From Burkholderiales bacterium (lineage in GTDB: Bacteria > Pseudomonadota > Gammaproteobacteria > Burkholderiales > Burkholderiaceae_C): a stretch of 39,700 nt of DNA. A model generated the notes under the pieces. It ran no database searches and was not told the DNA's origin. It saw nothing but the letters and a program-made list of their open reading frames with translations. Shown here one piece after another: positions 19,970 to 28,549 of the stretch (position 1 is the first letter of the stretch; every line of letters begins with the position of its first letter). The translations under genes and the position numbers were made by a program. The DNA lies in contig JAGWLR010000025.1 in the NCBI GenBank assembly GCA_028864885.1, positions 1-39,700 on the forward strand, written 5' to 3'.

Positions 19970-20917
19970 ATGCCCCAGCATCAGAACCAACACTACCCGC
20001 GTGATCTGATTGGTTACGGCCGCAACCCGCCCCATGCCAGGTGGCCGGGCAAGGCCCGCATTGCGGTGCAATTCGTTCTGAATTACGAAGAAGGCGGTGA
20101 AAACAGCGTGCTGCATGGCGATGCGGGCAGTGAACAGTTTCTCAGCGAGATGTTCAACCCTGCCGCCTACCCAGACCGACACCTCAGCATGGAGTCGATC
20201 TACGAATACGGATCACGGGTGGGTGTGTGGCGATTGCTGCGCGAGTTCGAACAGCGCAAACTGCCGCTCACAGTTTTTGGGGTCAGCATGGCGCTGGCAC
20301 GGCATCCTGATCTCACCCAGGCATTTGTTGAACTCGGTCATGAAGTCGCCTGTCATGGCTGGCGCTGGATCCACTACCAACAAATGGATGAGGCCACTGA
20401 GCGCGAACACATGCGCATCGGGATGCAAATCATCGAAGAACTCACAGGTCAGCGTGCCCTCGGTTGGTACACCGGCCGAGACAGTCCCAACACACGTCGC
20501 CTGGTGGCCGACTACGGTGGCTTCGAATACGACAGTGACTACTACGGAGACGACCTGCCTTTCTGGACCCAGGTCACACGGACCGATGGCGCAACGGTTC
20601 CCCACCTGATCGTGCCTTACACCCTGGATGTCAACGACATGCGCTTCAGCTTGCCGCAGGGTTACAGCCAGGGCGATGATTTCTTCACCTACTTGAAGGA
20701 CACCTTCGATGTGCTTTACGCCGAAGGAGACCCCAGCGGGGCCAATTCGCCCAAGATGATGAGCATTGGCATGCACTGTCGTCTGCTGGGCCGGCCTGGC
20801 CGAATGCGAGCACTGCAACGATTCCTGGACCACATCGAGGCGCATGACCACGTCTGGGTTTGCCGTCGCCTCGACATTGCACGCCACTGGCGCGCCACCC
20901 ACCCATTCCACATCTGA
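19970..20917 (+). CDS. puuE: Allantoinase, polysaccharide-deacetylase-like (PuuE)
   Basis: A 315-residue metal-independent allantoinase that opens S-allantoin to allantoate. It has the NodB-like fold of PuuE, unrelated to AllB: RDLIGYGRNPPHARWPGKARIAVQFVLNYEEGGENS at the start, YEYGSRVGVWRLLREFEQR, GHEVACHGWRWIHYQ and YTGRDSPNTRRLV. The length fits the family. It starts three bases after gntR and ends one base before the uraD-allC fusion, so the three are clearly co-translated. The preceding substrate is supplied by the UraD half of the next gene. Confidence 0.94.
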   Translation: MPQHQNQHYPRDLIGYGRNPPHARWPGKARIAVQFVLNYEEGGENSVLHGDAGSEQFLSEMFNPAAYPDRHLSMESIYEYGSRVGVWRLLREFEQRKLPLTVFGVSMALARHPDLTQAFVELGHEVACHGWRWIHYQQMDEATEREHMRIGMQIIEELTGQRALGWYTGRDSPNTRRLVADYGGFEYDSDYYGDDLPFWTQVTRTDGATVPHLIVPYTLDVNDMRFSLPQGYSQGDDFFTYLKDTFDVLYAEGDPSGANSPKMMSIGMHCRLLGRPGRMRALQRFLDHIEAHDHVWVCRRLDIARHWRATHPFHI

Positions 20918-20918
20918 T

Positions 20919-22718
20919 ATGCGTCTGACAATCGATCAACTCAACGCCGCAGATCAAGCCACCTTCACCCGGCTGCTGGACGGGGTGTACGAACACTCCC
21001 CCTGGATTGCGCAACAAACCTGGTCGCGGCGCCCCTTCGCTACTCTGGCGCAGCTCAAACACGCATTGGCTCACACGGTGCGCTCAGCGCCACTTGAAGA
21101 GCAGATCCAGCTCATACGCGCCCACCCCGAACTCGCCGGCAAAGCCGCCATCGCCGGAGAGCTGACGGCCGAATCCACCCACGAGCAATCACGCGCCGGC
21201 CTGACCCACTGCACCCCCCACGAATTCGAGCGTCTGCAGCAACTCAACAGCCAGTACAAGGACCGCTTCGGCTGGCCCTTCATTCTGGCGGTGCGCGGGC
21301 CACGGGGATTAGGACTGAGTCGACAAGACATCATCGAGACCTTTGCCCACCGACTCCGCAACCACCCTGACTTCGAACGCGCGGAGTGCCTACGCAACAT
21401 CCATCGCATCGCCGAAATCCGCCTGAACGACAAATTTGGCCAGGAGCCCGTCGAAGGGCAACGGGTTTGGGACTGGGCAGCGGAGTTGGCGCAACACACC
21501 GACGTCCCGCCAATTGAAGGTGAGCCCTTCAACCTGACGGTCACCTACCTCACCCCAGCTCATCAAGCCTGCGCCCGACAACTACAAAACTGGATGCATG
21601 AATGCGGCTTCGATGAGGTCCGCCTGGATGCGGTTGGCAATGTGGTGGGGGTGTATCACGGCCTCACCGCTGATGCCCCGCGTCTGCTGACAGGCTCACA
21701 CTACGACACCGTGCGCAATGGGGGCCGCTATGACGGCCGCCTGGGCATTTTCGTGCCGATGGCCTGCGTGAGGGCCTTACACAACCGGCAGCAACGTTTG
21801 CCCTTCGGCATCGAAGTCGTTGGCTTTGCAGAAGAGGAAGGCCAACGCTACAGCGCCACGTTTCTGGGCTCGAGCGCGCTGGTGGGTGACTTCAATCCCG
21901 ATTGGCTCGCTCAAACCGATGCCCAGCAGATCAGCATGAAGACGGCCATGCAGCAAGCAGGCTTGCCTGCGCATCTTGACGCGATTGCCCAAGAGAAGCG
22001 CGATCCTGCTCATTACCTTGGCTTCGTCGAGGTGCACATTGAGCAAGGCCCCATCCTGGACTCAATGGACATGCCTGTGGGCGTCGTCACGTCAATCAAC
22101 GGCAGCAGCCGCTATGCCATTGAACTGGAAGGCATGGCCAGCCATGCCGGCACCACGCCGATGGCCCAGCGTCACGACGCCGCTGCCGCAGCCGCTGAAT
22201 TGATTCTCTACGTCGAAAAGCGTGCCCGTCAGGATGAACAAAGTCCTCACGGACCGTCGGTGGCCACCGTCGGCATGCTTCAAGTTCCCAACGGATCGAT
22301 CAACGTGATTCCGGGGCGTTGCCACCTGAGCCTGGATCTGCGCGCGCCCATCGACACCCAACGGGACGCCCTGACACGCGATGTCTTGAGCGAGCTGGAA
22401 GCGATCTGCCACAGGCGTGGCATTCAATATCAGGCGCGCCACCTGCTCACCGCTGCGGCCGCCCCCTGCTCACCTCGCTGGCAACAGCGGTGGGCCGATG
22501 CCGTTCAACGCTGCGGCCTGCCGGTGCAGGCCTTGCCCAGTGGCGCTGGGCACGATGCCATGAAATTGCACCAGATCCTGCCGCAAGGCATGTTGTTCGT
22601 GCGGGGTGGCAACGCTGGCATCAGCCACAACCCGCTCGAAACCATCACGGCTGACGACGCCCAACTGTGCGTCGAAGCTTTTCAAAATCTGCTGGACGAT
22701 CTGGCTCACCACCCCTGA
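20919..22718 (+). CDS. Bifunctional OHCU decarboxylase / allantoate amidohydrolase (UraD-AllC fusion)
   Basis: One 599-residue frame joining two purine enzymes that act on either side of PuuE. Residues 1-about 168 are UraD: HPELAGK (69-75, catalytic His69), SQYKDRFGWPFILAVRG (111-127) and the C-terminal ECLRNIHRIAEIRL. A short linker (about 172-200) leads to AllC of the M20/M28 type: GSHYDTVRNGGRYDGRLG (259-276, His and Asp ligands), AEEEGQRY (304-311, catalytic Glu), VEVHIEQGP (370-378), SHAGTTPM, and GISHNPLE carrying the final His. All expected residues of both halves are present. ATG 20919 follows the puuE stop by one base. The fusion would make S-allantoin from OHCU and then ureidoglycine and ammonia from allantoate. 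Confidence 0.93.
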   Translation: MRLTIDQLNAADQATFTRLLDGVYEHSPWIAQQTWSRRPFATLAQLKHALAHTVRSAPLEEQIQLIRAHPELAGKAAIAGELTAESTHEQSRAGLTHCTPHEFERLQQLNSQYKDRFGWPFILAVRGPRGLGLSRQDIIETFAHRLRNHPDFERAECLRNIHRIAEIRLNDKFGQEPVEGQRVWDWAAELAQHTDVPPIEGEPFNLTVTYLTPAHQACARQLQNWMHECGFDEVRLDAVGNVVGVYHGLTADAPRLLTGSHYDTVRNGGRYDGRLGIFVPMACVRALHNRQQRLPFGIEVVGFAEEEGQRYSATFLGSSALVGDFNPDWLAQTDAQQISMKTAMQQAGLPAHLDAIAQEKRDPAHYLGFVEVHIEQGPILDSMDMPVGVVTSINGSSRYAIELEGMASHAGTTPMAQRHDAAAAAAELILYVEKRARQDEQSPHGPSVATVGMLQVPNGSINVIPGRCHLSLDLRAPIDTQRDALTRDVLSELEAICHRRGIQYQARHLLTAAAAPCSPRWQQRWADAVQRCGLPVQALPSGAGHDAMKLHQILPQGMLFVRGGNAGISHNPLETITADDAQLCVEAFQNLLDDLAHHP

Positions 22719-22742
22719 TCCACTCGTGATCGGGCTTAAACC

Positions 22743-23981
22743 ATGACGACACGCCACAACCAACTGGATGACTGGATCGACGCCCACTTCGACGAAGAGG
22801 TGCGTTACCTGCAGGCCTTGGTGCAAGTGCCCACCGACACCCCGCCCGGCAACAACGCACCCCATGCGGAACGCACGGCCGAGCTATTGGCTCAGTTCGG
22901 CCTGACCGCCGAAAAACACGCGGTGCCCGAGCCGTCTGTTCGGGATTACGGCCTGACCAGCCTGACCAATTTGATCGTGCGTCACCGCTTCGGCGATGGC
23001 CCCACCGTGGCCCTCAATGCGCATGGCGATGTGGTCCCACCCGGTGAGGGGTGGACCCATCCGCCATACGGTGGCGAAATTGAAAACGGCAAGCTCTACG
23101 GCCGCGCTGCGGCTGTCAGCAAAAGCGATTTCGCCACCTACACCTTTGCCTTGCGGGCCTTGCAAGCCCTGGCACCGGCCCTGAGCCACCCGCTCAAAGG
23201 CACGGTTGAGTTGCACTTCACTTACGACGAAGAATTTGGCGGCGAACTGGGCCCAGGCTGGCTCTTGGATCAAGGCCTGACCCACCCCGATTACCTGATC
23301 GCTGCGGGCTTCAGCTATCAGGTGGTCACGGCACACAACGGTTGCCTGCAGATGGAAGTCACCGTTCATGGACAGATGGCCCACGCAGCCATTCCCCACA
23401 CCGGCGTCGATGCTCTGCAAGCAGCCGTCAAGATCCTGCAGGCACTCTATGCACAGAACACCCTGTACCGGTCCGTGACGTCGCAGGTTCCGGGCATCAC
23501 CCATCCCTATTTGAACGTGGGTCGCATCGAAGGCGGCACCAACACCAATGTCGTGCCCGGCAAGGTCAGCTTCAAGCTGGATCGCCGCATGATCCCTGAA
23601 GAAGACCCGACTGCGGTTGAGGCCCGGATCCGGCAGGTCATCGAAGATGCCGCCTCCGCCTGCCCAGGCATCCGCGTCGACATCAAGCGCTTGTTGCTCG
23701 CTCACGCACTCAAACCGCTACCCGGCAATGGCCGCTTGGTCGAAGCACTGCAACGACACGGGCAGATCGTGTTTGGCGAGCCCATTCCCACCAGCGGCAC
23801 CCCGCTGTACACCGATGTGCGCCTGTATAGCGCCAAAGGAGTCCCTGCCGTGATCTACGGCGCCGGGCCACGAACCGTTCTGGAATCGAACGCCAAGCGG
23901 GCCGACGAACATCTTGCTTTGGAGGATCTGCGCCGCGCCACCAAGGTGGTGGCGCGAACCCTACTAGACTTGCTCAGTTGA
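22743..23981 (+). CDS. M20-family metallohydrolase, ArgE/DapE-like; possible ureido-compound hydrolase
   Basis: A 412-residue zinc amidohydrolase-like protein. It has the first metal motif LNAHGDVVPPGEGWTHPPY, then GRAAAVSKSDFATYTFAL, where the usual GRGxxDMKG is replaced but an Asp remains, and the catalytic TYDEEFGGELG. The C-terminal region that normally carries the last His ligand reads ESNAKRADEHL, with Lys at the expected His place. The dimerisation lid has MEVTVHGQMAHAAIPHTGVDA. Substrate is unknown. Position as the last gene of the allantoin operon, 24 bases after the fusion gene, suggests a later step such as hydrolysis of a ureido acid, or use of a related carbamoyl compound; this is inference. 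Confidence 0.8.
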   Translation: MTTRHNQLDDWIDAHFDEEVRYLQALVQVPTDTPPGNNAPHAERTAELLAQFGLTAEKHAVPEPSVRDYGLTSLTNLIVRHRFGDGPTVALNAHGDVVPPGEGWTHPPYGGEIENGKLYGRAAAVSKSDFATYTFALRALQALAPALSHPLKGTVELHFTYDEEFGGELGPGWLLDQGLTHPDYLIAAGFSYQVVTAHNGCLQMEVTVHGQMAHAAIPHTGVDALQAAVKILQALYAQNTLYRSVTSQVPGITHPYLNVGRIEGGTNTNVVPGKVSFKLDRRMIPEEDPTAVEARIRQVIEDAASACPGIRVDIKRLLLAHALKPLPGNGRLVEALQRHGQIVFGEPIPTSGTPLYTDVRLYSAKGVPAVIYGAGPRTVLESNAKRADEHLALEDLRRATKVVARTLLDLLS

Positions 23982-24006
23982 GACTTTCTCGCTGAACGGT
24001 TCACCC

Positions 24007-24849
24007 ATGCGTTTTTCCTTTCGACTCATTCGGGCAGGATTCGTCATGGCCATGGGCATCGGGATCGGTGGATGTGCGCAGAACCTGTTCTATCAACCAG
24101 ACAGGATCCTGTACGACGTGCCCACCCATCTTGGACTGAACTTTGATGAGGTCAGCTTCTCAAGCCGAGACGGCACACAATTGACCGGCTGGTTCATCCC
24201 GGCGGCGGGTCTGGCTGATCCCAAACAAGCACGGGGCACCGTGATCCACTTTCACGGCAACGGCCAGAACATGTCGGCCCACTGGCGCTTTGCCGAATGG
24301 CTGCCCAAACACGGCTACAACCTGTTCGTGTTCGATTACCGAGGCTATGGCACCTCGAAAGGCAGCCCATCCGTGAAAGGCGTGTTCGAAGACAGTCTGG
24401 CTGCCATCGACTACGTCCGGCAACGGCCTGACATCGACCCGACCCGGCTCGTCATCTTTGGCCAAAGCCTCGGTGGCGCCAATGCCATCGCGGCAGTGGG
24501 ATCTGGCGACAAGGCCGGCGTTCGTGCCGTGCTGATCGAATCGACCTTCCTGTCTTATTCCTCTATTGCCAGCGACAAGGTGCCCGGGTCCGGGATCCTG
24601 ATGAACGACGACTACAGCCCGGATCGATGGGTGGCAGCCATCAGCCCCATCCCGCTGATCCTGATTCACGGCACAGCGGACCAGGTCATCCCCTACCAAC
24701 AAGGAGAAGCGCTTTTTGCTTTGGCTAAAGAGCCCAAAACTTTCATCACGGTACCCCATGGCCTTCACACCCAGGCCTTCACGCCCAAGTTTCATGGGGC
24801 ATACCAGCAGCAGGTGCTCCAATTGCTGGACCAGATCCTGCCGCGTTGA
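24007..24849 (+). CDS. Alpha/beta-hydrolase, putative lipoprotein (ABHD12/13-like)
   Basis: A 280-residue serine hydrolase exported to the envelope. The N-terminal hydrophobic segment ends in GIGGC (Cys23), a plausible lipobox. The fold elements are IHFHGNGQNMS (oxyanion region), FVFDYRGYGTSKG, the nucleophile elbow FGQSLGGANA (Ser154), HGTADQVIP with the Asp (about 227) and PHGLHTQAF with the His (about 255). Related proteins (YfhR/BEM46 type) lack known physiological substrates. It follows the M20 gene by 25 bases on the same strand, but the purine link is only positional. Confidence 0.85.
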   Translation: MRFSFRLIRAGFVMAMGIGIGGCAQNLFYQPDRILYDVPTHLGLNFDEVSFSSRDGTQLTGWFIPAAGLADPKQARGTVIHFHGNGQNMSAHWRFAEWLPKHGYNLFVFDYRGYGTSKGSPSVKGVFEDSLAAIDYVRQRPDIDPTRLVIFGQSLGGANAIAAVGSGDKAGVRAVLIESTFLSYSSIASDKVPGSGILMNDDYSPDRWVAAISPIPLILIHGTADQVIPYQQGEALFALAKEPKTFITVPHGLHTQAFTPKFHGAYQQQVLQLLDQILPR

Positions 24850-24929
24850 GACTGCGGGGCTTTGGCCACACTGTGAATACTGATGCCCGGCTTGAGGTAA
24901 AACAGCCGCTCGTGACTCAAAGGCTCAGC

Positions 24930-25910
24930 ATGAATACATCGACTCGCATTGCCCTTGCCATCAGTCTGGCCGCAGCCTCGACAGCGGCCCTTGCTACCGA
25001 GAAGTTCACCTACCTGACCAACTGGTATGCCGAAGCCGAGCATGGTGGCTTCTACCAGGCCTTGGCCACGGGTCTTTACAAGCAGGCCGGTCTGGATGTC
25101 ACCATCAAGATGGGCGGGCCGCAGGTCAACATCATGCAGGTCATGATGGCGGGTCAGGCTGATTGCATCATGGGCTACGACGTTCAGACCATTCAAGCCT
25201 GGGAGCAAGGCATCGATGCTGTCACCGTCGCCGCTGCGTTTCAAAAAGACCCCGTGGTCTTGATTGCTCACCCGCAAGTCAAGCAATTCACCGAACTGAA
25301 AGACAAGACCCTGTTCATCGGCAGCGCTGGCATGGTGACCTACTGGCCCTGGCTGAAATCGAAGTTCGGCTTCAGCGACCGGCAAATGCGCCCTTACAAC
25401 TTCAACATCCAGCCCTTCCTGGCCGATCCCAATTCGGCCCAGCAAGGCTATCTCGCTTCTGAGCCCTACAGCATCGAAAAGCAAGGCCATATCCAACCGC
25501 GCGTCTTCATGCTCGCAGATCAAGGCTGGCCCCCCTATGCCACCACTGTGGTCTGCTCCAGCAAGACACTGCAAAGCCGTCCCCAGGCAGTGGCCGCCTT
25601 TGTCAAAGCGTCCATGCAGGGCTGGAAAAGCTACCTGACGGGCGACCCCACCCCTGGCAACACCTTGATCAAGAAAGACAACCCCAACATGACCGACGAC
25701 CTGCTGGCTTACGGCATCCACACGCTGAAAGCCTCGGGCACGGTGATGGGGGGCGACGCAGCCCGCTTGGGCATCGGCACCATCACCGAGGCCCGCATGA
25801 AGCAAACCTACGACATGTTGGTGGCCAATCATTTACTGGATCCCAAGAAGGTCGACTTCCACAAGACCTTCACCACGCGCTTCATCCAAGACGCCAAAGT
25901 GATGCCGTGA
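24930..25910 (+). CDS. ABC transporter substrate-binding protein, NMT1/THI5/TauA-like
   Basis: A 326-residue periplasmic binding protein. A Sec signal peptide (MNTSTRIALAISLAAASTAALA) is followed by EKFTYLTNWYAEAEHGGFYQALATGLYKQAGLDVTI, the typical start of the NMT1/SsuA group, then GQADCIMGYDVQTIQAWEQG and KTLFIGSAGMVTYWPWLKSKF. I chose ATG 24930 because AAGG lies upstream and it gives a proper signal peptide; the frame is open to 24846. The family binds thiamine precursors, sulfonates, nitrate-like or other small N-compounds. Next to allantoin genes and ureD, a nitrogenous ligand is attractive but unproven. Its stop overlaps the ATPase start by four bases. Confidence 0.88.
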   Translation: MNTSTRIALAISLAAASTAALATEKFTYLTNWYAEAEHGGFYQALATGLYKQAGLDVTIKMGGPQVNIMQVMMAGQADCIMGYDVQTIQAWEQGIDAVTVAAAFQKDPVVLIAHPQVKQFTELKDKTLFIGSAGMVTYWPWLKSKFGFSDRQMRPYNFNIQPFLADPNSAQQGYLASEPYSIEKQGHIQPRVFMLADQGWPPYATTVVCSSKTLQSRPQAVAAFVKASMQGWKSYLTGDPTPGNTLIKKDNPNMTDDLLAYGIHTLKASGTVMGGDAARLGIGTITEARMKQTYDMLVANHLLDPKKVDFHKTFTTRFIQDAKVMP

Positions 25911-26683
25911 GCCCAGCAACTGCGGTCGAACTCGATCAAGCCAGCCTGACGTATCCAGACGGCACCGTTGCGCTGCAACCGGTCAGTCTGCAGATCGAGC
26001 CGGGCCAGTTTGTCAGCCTGTTGGGGCCCTCTGGCTGCGGCAAAAGCACCCTGCTGAAGCTGATCTCGGGGCTCTTGCAGCCCAGCACCGGTCAAGTGTT
26101 GCGGCTAGGGCAACCGGCCAAACTGCCCGACCGTGGTAGCGCACAGGCGCGTCACCTGTCCTACGTTTTTCAAGATGCCACCCTGATGCCATGGGCAGAC
26201 GTAGAACACAACGTGCGCTTGCCACTGGATCTGGCCGGCATCCCTCGGTCGGAGGCGGATGAGCGGGTCAAACAAGTGCTGACGCTGGTGAGCCTGGATG
26301 GCTTTGCGCGCCACAAACCTCACCAACTCTCGGGAGGCATGCAGATGCGTGTGTCGATTGCGCGCAGCTTGATCACCCAACCCGAACTGCTTCTGATGGA
26401 TGAGCCCTTTGGGGCGCTTGACGAGATCACCCGTCAAAAGCTGGATGGCGAACTGTCTGCACTCTGGCTGAAACAACCGACCCTGACCTCGGTTTTCGTC
26501 ACCCACTCGATCGCCGAAGCGGTGTTTCTGTCGCAACGTGTGATCGTGATGGCCGCCCGCCCAGGGCGGGTCATCGCCGACCTCGCCATCACCGCACCCT
26601 TCCCTCGCGACGAAGATTTCCGCACCAGCCCCGACTTCAACCATTGGGTTCGTCAACTGCAACACCTGATGCTCCACGCATGA
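25907..26683 (+). CDS. ABC transporter ATP-binding protein, SsuB/TauB-like
   Basis: A 258-residue cytoplasmic ATPase for the adjacent importer. Walker A GPSGCGKST is near residues 42-50, the Q-loop region reads YVFQDATLMPWADVEHNV, the signature is LSGGMQMRVSIARSL, Walker B is LLLMDEPFGALDE and the H-loop FVTHSIAEAVFLSQRV. All catalytic residues are intact. The start is GTG 25907, overlapping the binding-protein stop (GTGA). The stop overlaps the permease ATG by four bases. Confidence 0.92.
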   Translation: MSPATAVELDQASLTYPDGTVALQPVSLQIEPGQFVSLLGPSGCGKSTLLKLISGLLQPSTGQVLRLGQPAKLPDRGSAQARHLSYVFQDATLMPWADVEHNVRLPLDLAGIPRSEADERVKQVLTLVSLDGFARHKPHQLSGGMQMRVSIARSLITQPELLLMDEPFGALDEITRQKLDGELSALWLKQPTLTSVFVTHSIAEAVFLSQRVIVMAARPGRVIADLAITAPFPRDEDFRTSPDFNHWVRQLQHLMLHA

Positions 26684-27462
26684 GTTCTCGCGCATTGAAT
26701 TGGCTGCTGCCCACCGCTTTGGCTGTGTTGTTGCTCGGCTTGTGGCAAGCCTGGACCACGCTGGCCGCCGTGCCGTCCTATTTGGTTCCATCCCCATGGC
26801 TGATCGCCCAGACCCTGGTTCAGGACTGGGATCTGCTGTCGGCGGCCTGGGTGGTCACGGTCCAGATCACCGTGATGGCGTTCGTTTGCGCCGTGATCCT
26901 GGGTTCCTTGCTGGCCTTCATCATGGTGCAAAGCCGCTGGCTGGAAGCGGCCCTGCTGCCCTATGCGATCTTGCTGCAGGTGACACCCATCGTGGCCATC
27001 GCGCCGCTGGTGATCATCTGGGTCAAAGACCCGACCCAGGCACTGGTCATCTGCGCCACCGTGGTGGCCCTGTTTCCGATCGTGTCCAACACCACGGTGG
27101 GCTTGCGCAGCGTTCATCCTGGTTTGCAGGATTACTTCCGGCTGCAAGGCGCCTCCCGCTGGCAAACCCTGTGGCGCCTGCGTCTGCCCAGCGCCTTGCC
27201 CTTCATGTTGGCTGGCTGGCGCATCTCCGGCGGCCTGGCACTGATCGGTGCGGTCGTGGCCGAGTTCGTTGCGGGCACCGGCGGTACCCAAGCCGGGCTG
27301 GCCTATCAAATCCTGCAAGCCGGCTACCAACTCAACATCCCACGCCTGTTTGCCGCGCTGACCCTGATCACTGCCACGGGGCTGATCGTCTACTTGGTGC
27401 TGTCAGCTTTGACCCGATGGTCTCTGAGCGGCTGGCACGAAAGTGAACGCCGCGAGCCCTGA
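26680..27462 (+). CDS. ABC transporter permease, SsuC/TauC-like
   Basis: A 260-residue inner-membrane permease with about six helices. The family coupling motif is in SVHPGLQDYFRLQGASRWQTLWRLRLPSALPFMLAGWRISGGLALIGAVVAEFVAGTGG, containing the EAA-type loop before the GWRI segment. ATG 26680 lies in the ATPase stop (ATGA); the frame open from 26644 uses TTG and has no site. It completes a three-gene importer. Confidence 0.92.
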   Translation: MSSRALNWLLPTALAVLLLGLWQAWTTLAAVPSYLVPSPWLIAQTLVQDWDLLSAAWVVTVQITVMAFVCAVILGSLLAFIMVQSRWLEAALLPYAILLQVTPIVAIAPLVIIWVKDPTQALVICATVVALFPIVSNTTVGLRSVHPGLQDYFRLQGASRWQTLWRLRLPSALPFMLAGWRISGGLALIGAVVAEFVAGTGGTQAGLAYQILQAGYQLNIPRLFAALTLITATGLIVYLVLSALTRWSLSGWHESERREP

Positions 27463-27564
27463 TCCCGCTGCGCCCATCGCATGAAATGGCGAGGTTTTGT
27501 GCGGTATTTCCTCGCGCCGAGCCGGCGCAACCCCTACGATTTCTCTCACTGAGTTTTCGCATGG

Positions 27565-27816
27565 ATGTCAGAAATGCGCGCTTTGCTATCTTCCCCTCTG
27601 GCCTTGCTGGCCCTGACCATCAGTCCCGCATCCCATGCGGCCACGGGTACCCTGGACCAGTACACGCTGGACCTCGGTAGTGGCGCCCAAATCCTGGCTG
27701 GCCTGGCCACCCTGGCGCTGCTCTATGTCGTGAAGTCACGCCCCCCTCGCATGGTCAAACTCGATGCCGAAGGGCGCCGCTACGACCCCCACGTGCGTGG
27801 TTTGTTTGACGACTGA
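27565..27816 (+). CDS. Small membrane protein of unknown function
   Basis: An 83-residue open frame. It has a probable signal peptide (MRALLSSPLALLALTISPASHA from an alternative ATG at 27574), a second hydrophobic segment (AQILAGLATLALLYVV, about 43-58) and a polar tail ending RRYDPHVRGLFDD. I do not recognise a family. There is no strong ribosome site, but the hydrophobic pattern and codon use look like a real gene. The gap to the importer permease is 102 bases and to yceH 88 bases. Confidence 0.55.
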   Translation: MSEMRALLSSPLALLALTISPASHAATGTLDQYTLDLGSGAQILAGLATLALLYVVKSRPPRMVKLDAEGRRYDPHVRGLFDD

Positions 27817-27835
27817 TCACTGAGGGTCCCTCGAC

Positions 27836-27864
27836 TTGACACGAATCAGTGCTATTGTTTTCAA
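27836..27864 (+). promoter_or_regulatory. Possible promoter in front of yceH
   Basis: A perfect -35 hexamer TTGACA stands at 27836-27841 in the short gap before yceH. The best-spaced -10 candidate (TTTCAA, about 17 bases downstream) is weak, while the better box TATTGT is too close (11 bases). The call therefore rests mainly on the -35 box. Confidence 0.3.
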
Positions 27865-27904
27865 CGCATGTTGAAACTGGCTCTGATCGCCAAAGGAGTT
27901 GAGG

Positions 27905-28549
27905 GTGACCTCCCGCACGTTGACGGCCGTTGAGGCCCGTGTCCTCGGTGTCTTGGTAGAAAAACAGCACACCGTTCCCGACAGCTACCCCTTGTCGTTG
28001 AACGCCCTGACCTTGGGCTGCAACCAGAAGACGGCGCGTGAGCCCGTCATGAACCTCAGCGAAGCGGAAGTGCTTCAAGCCGTCAATGGCCTCAAGGAGC
28101 TGAGCCTGGTCACCGAAGTCAGCGGTAGCCGCGTCACCCGGTTTGAACACAATGCATCCCGGGGCTTGGGCATCCCTAGCCAATCGGTTGCGCTGCTGAC
28201 CATGCTGGTACTCCGTGGCCCCCAAACCTCAGCTGAGTTGCGCCTGCACACCGAGCGCCTCCATCGCTTTGTCGATATCTCGTCCGTGGACGGCTTCCTC
28301 GAAGAGATGGCCGAACGAGAGCCCCACCGGGCGGTCAAGTTACCCAAAGCCCCTGGTGAACGCGAGGCCCGGTGGGCGCACTTGCTGTGTGGTGAACCTG
28401 TGTTGCCAGCCGTTGCGGTGGGCCGTGCAGACGATGACCTGCATGCCGAAGTCACTTTGCTGAAAGCCGAAGTGGCCGACCTCAAGGCTCTGGTGCACCG
28501 ACTGGCCCAAGAACTTGGTATCGAGCCCTCGCCCACGGATCCCACATGA
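27905..28549 (+). CDS. YceH family (DUF480) protein
   Basis: A 214-residue cytoplasmic protein of two tandem winged-helix units. The hallmark LTAVEARVLGVLVEKQHTVPDSYPLSLNALTLGCNQKTAREPVM opens the protein and SVALLTMLVLRGPQTSAELRLHTERLHRF marks the second unit. A short coiled segment (LHAEVTLLKAEVADLKALVHRLAQEL) ends it. The role is unknown; a DNA-binding function is possible from the fold. I start at GTG 27905 because AAGGAG is six bases upstream; a TTG at 27899 would overlap that site. The stop overlaps the ureD ATG by four bases. Confidence 0.88.
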   Translation: MTSRTLTAVEARVLGVLVEKQHTVPDSYPLSLNALTLGCNQKTAREPVMNLSEAEVLQAVNGLKELSLVTEVSGSRVTRFEHNASRGLGIPSQSVALLTMLVLRGPQTSAELRLHTERLHRFVDISSVDGFLEEMAEREPHRAVKLPKAPGEREARWAHLLCGEPVLPAVAVGRADDDLHAEVTLLKAEVADLKALVHRLAQELGIEPSPTDPT

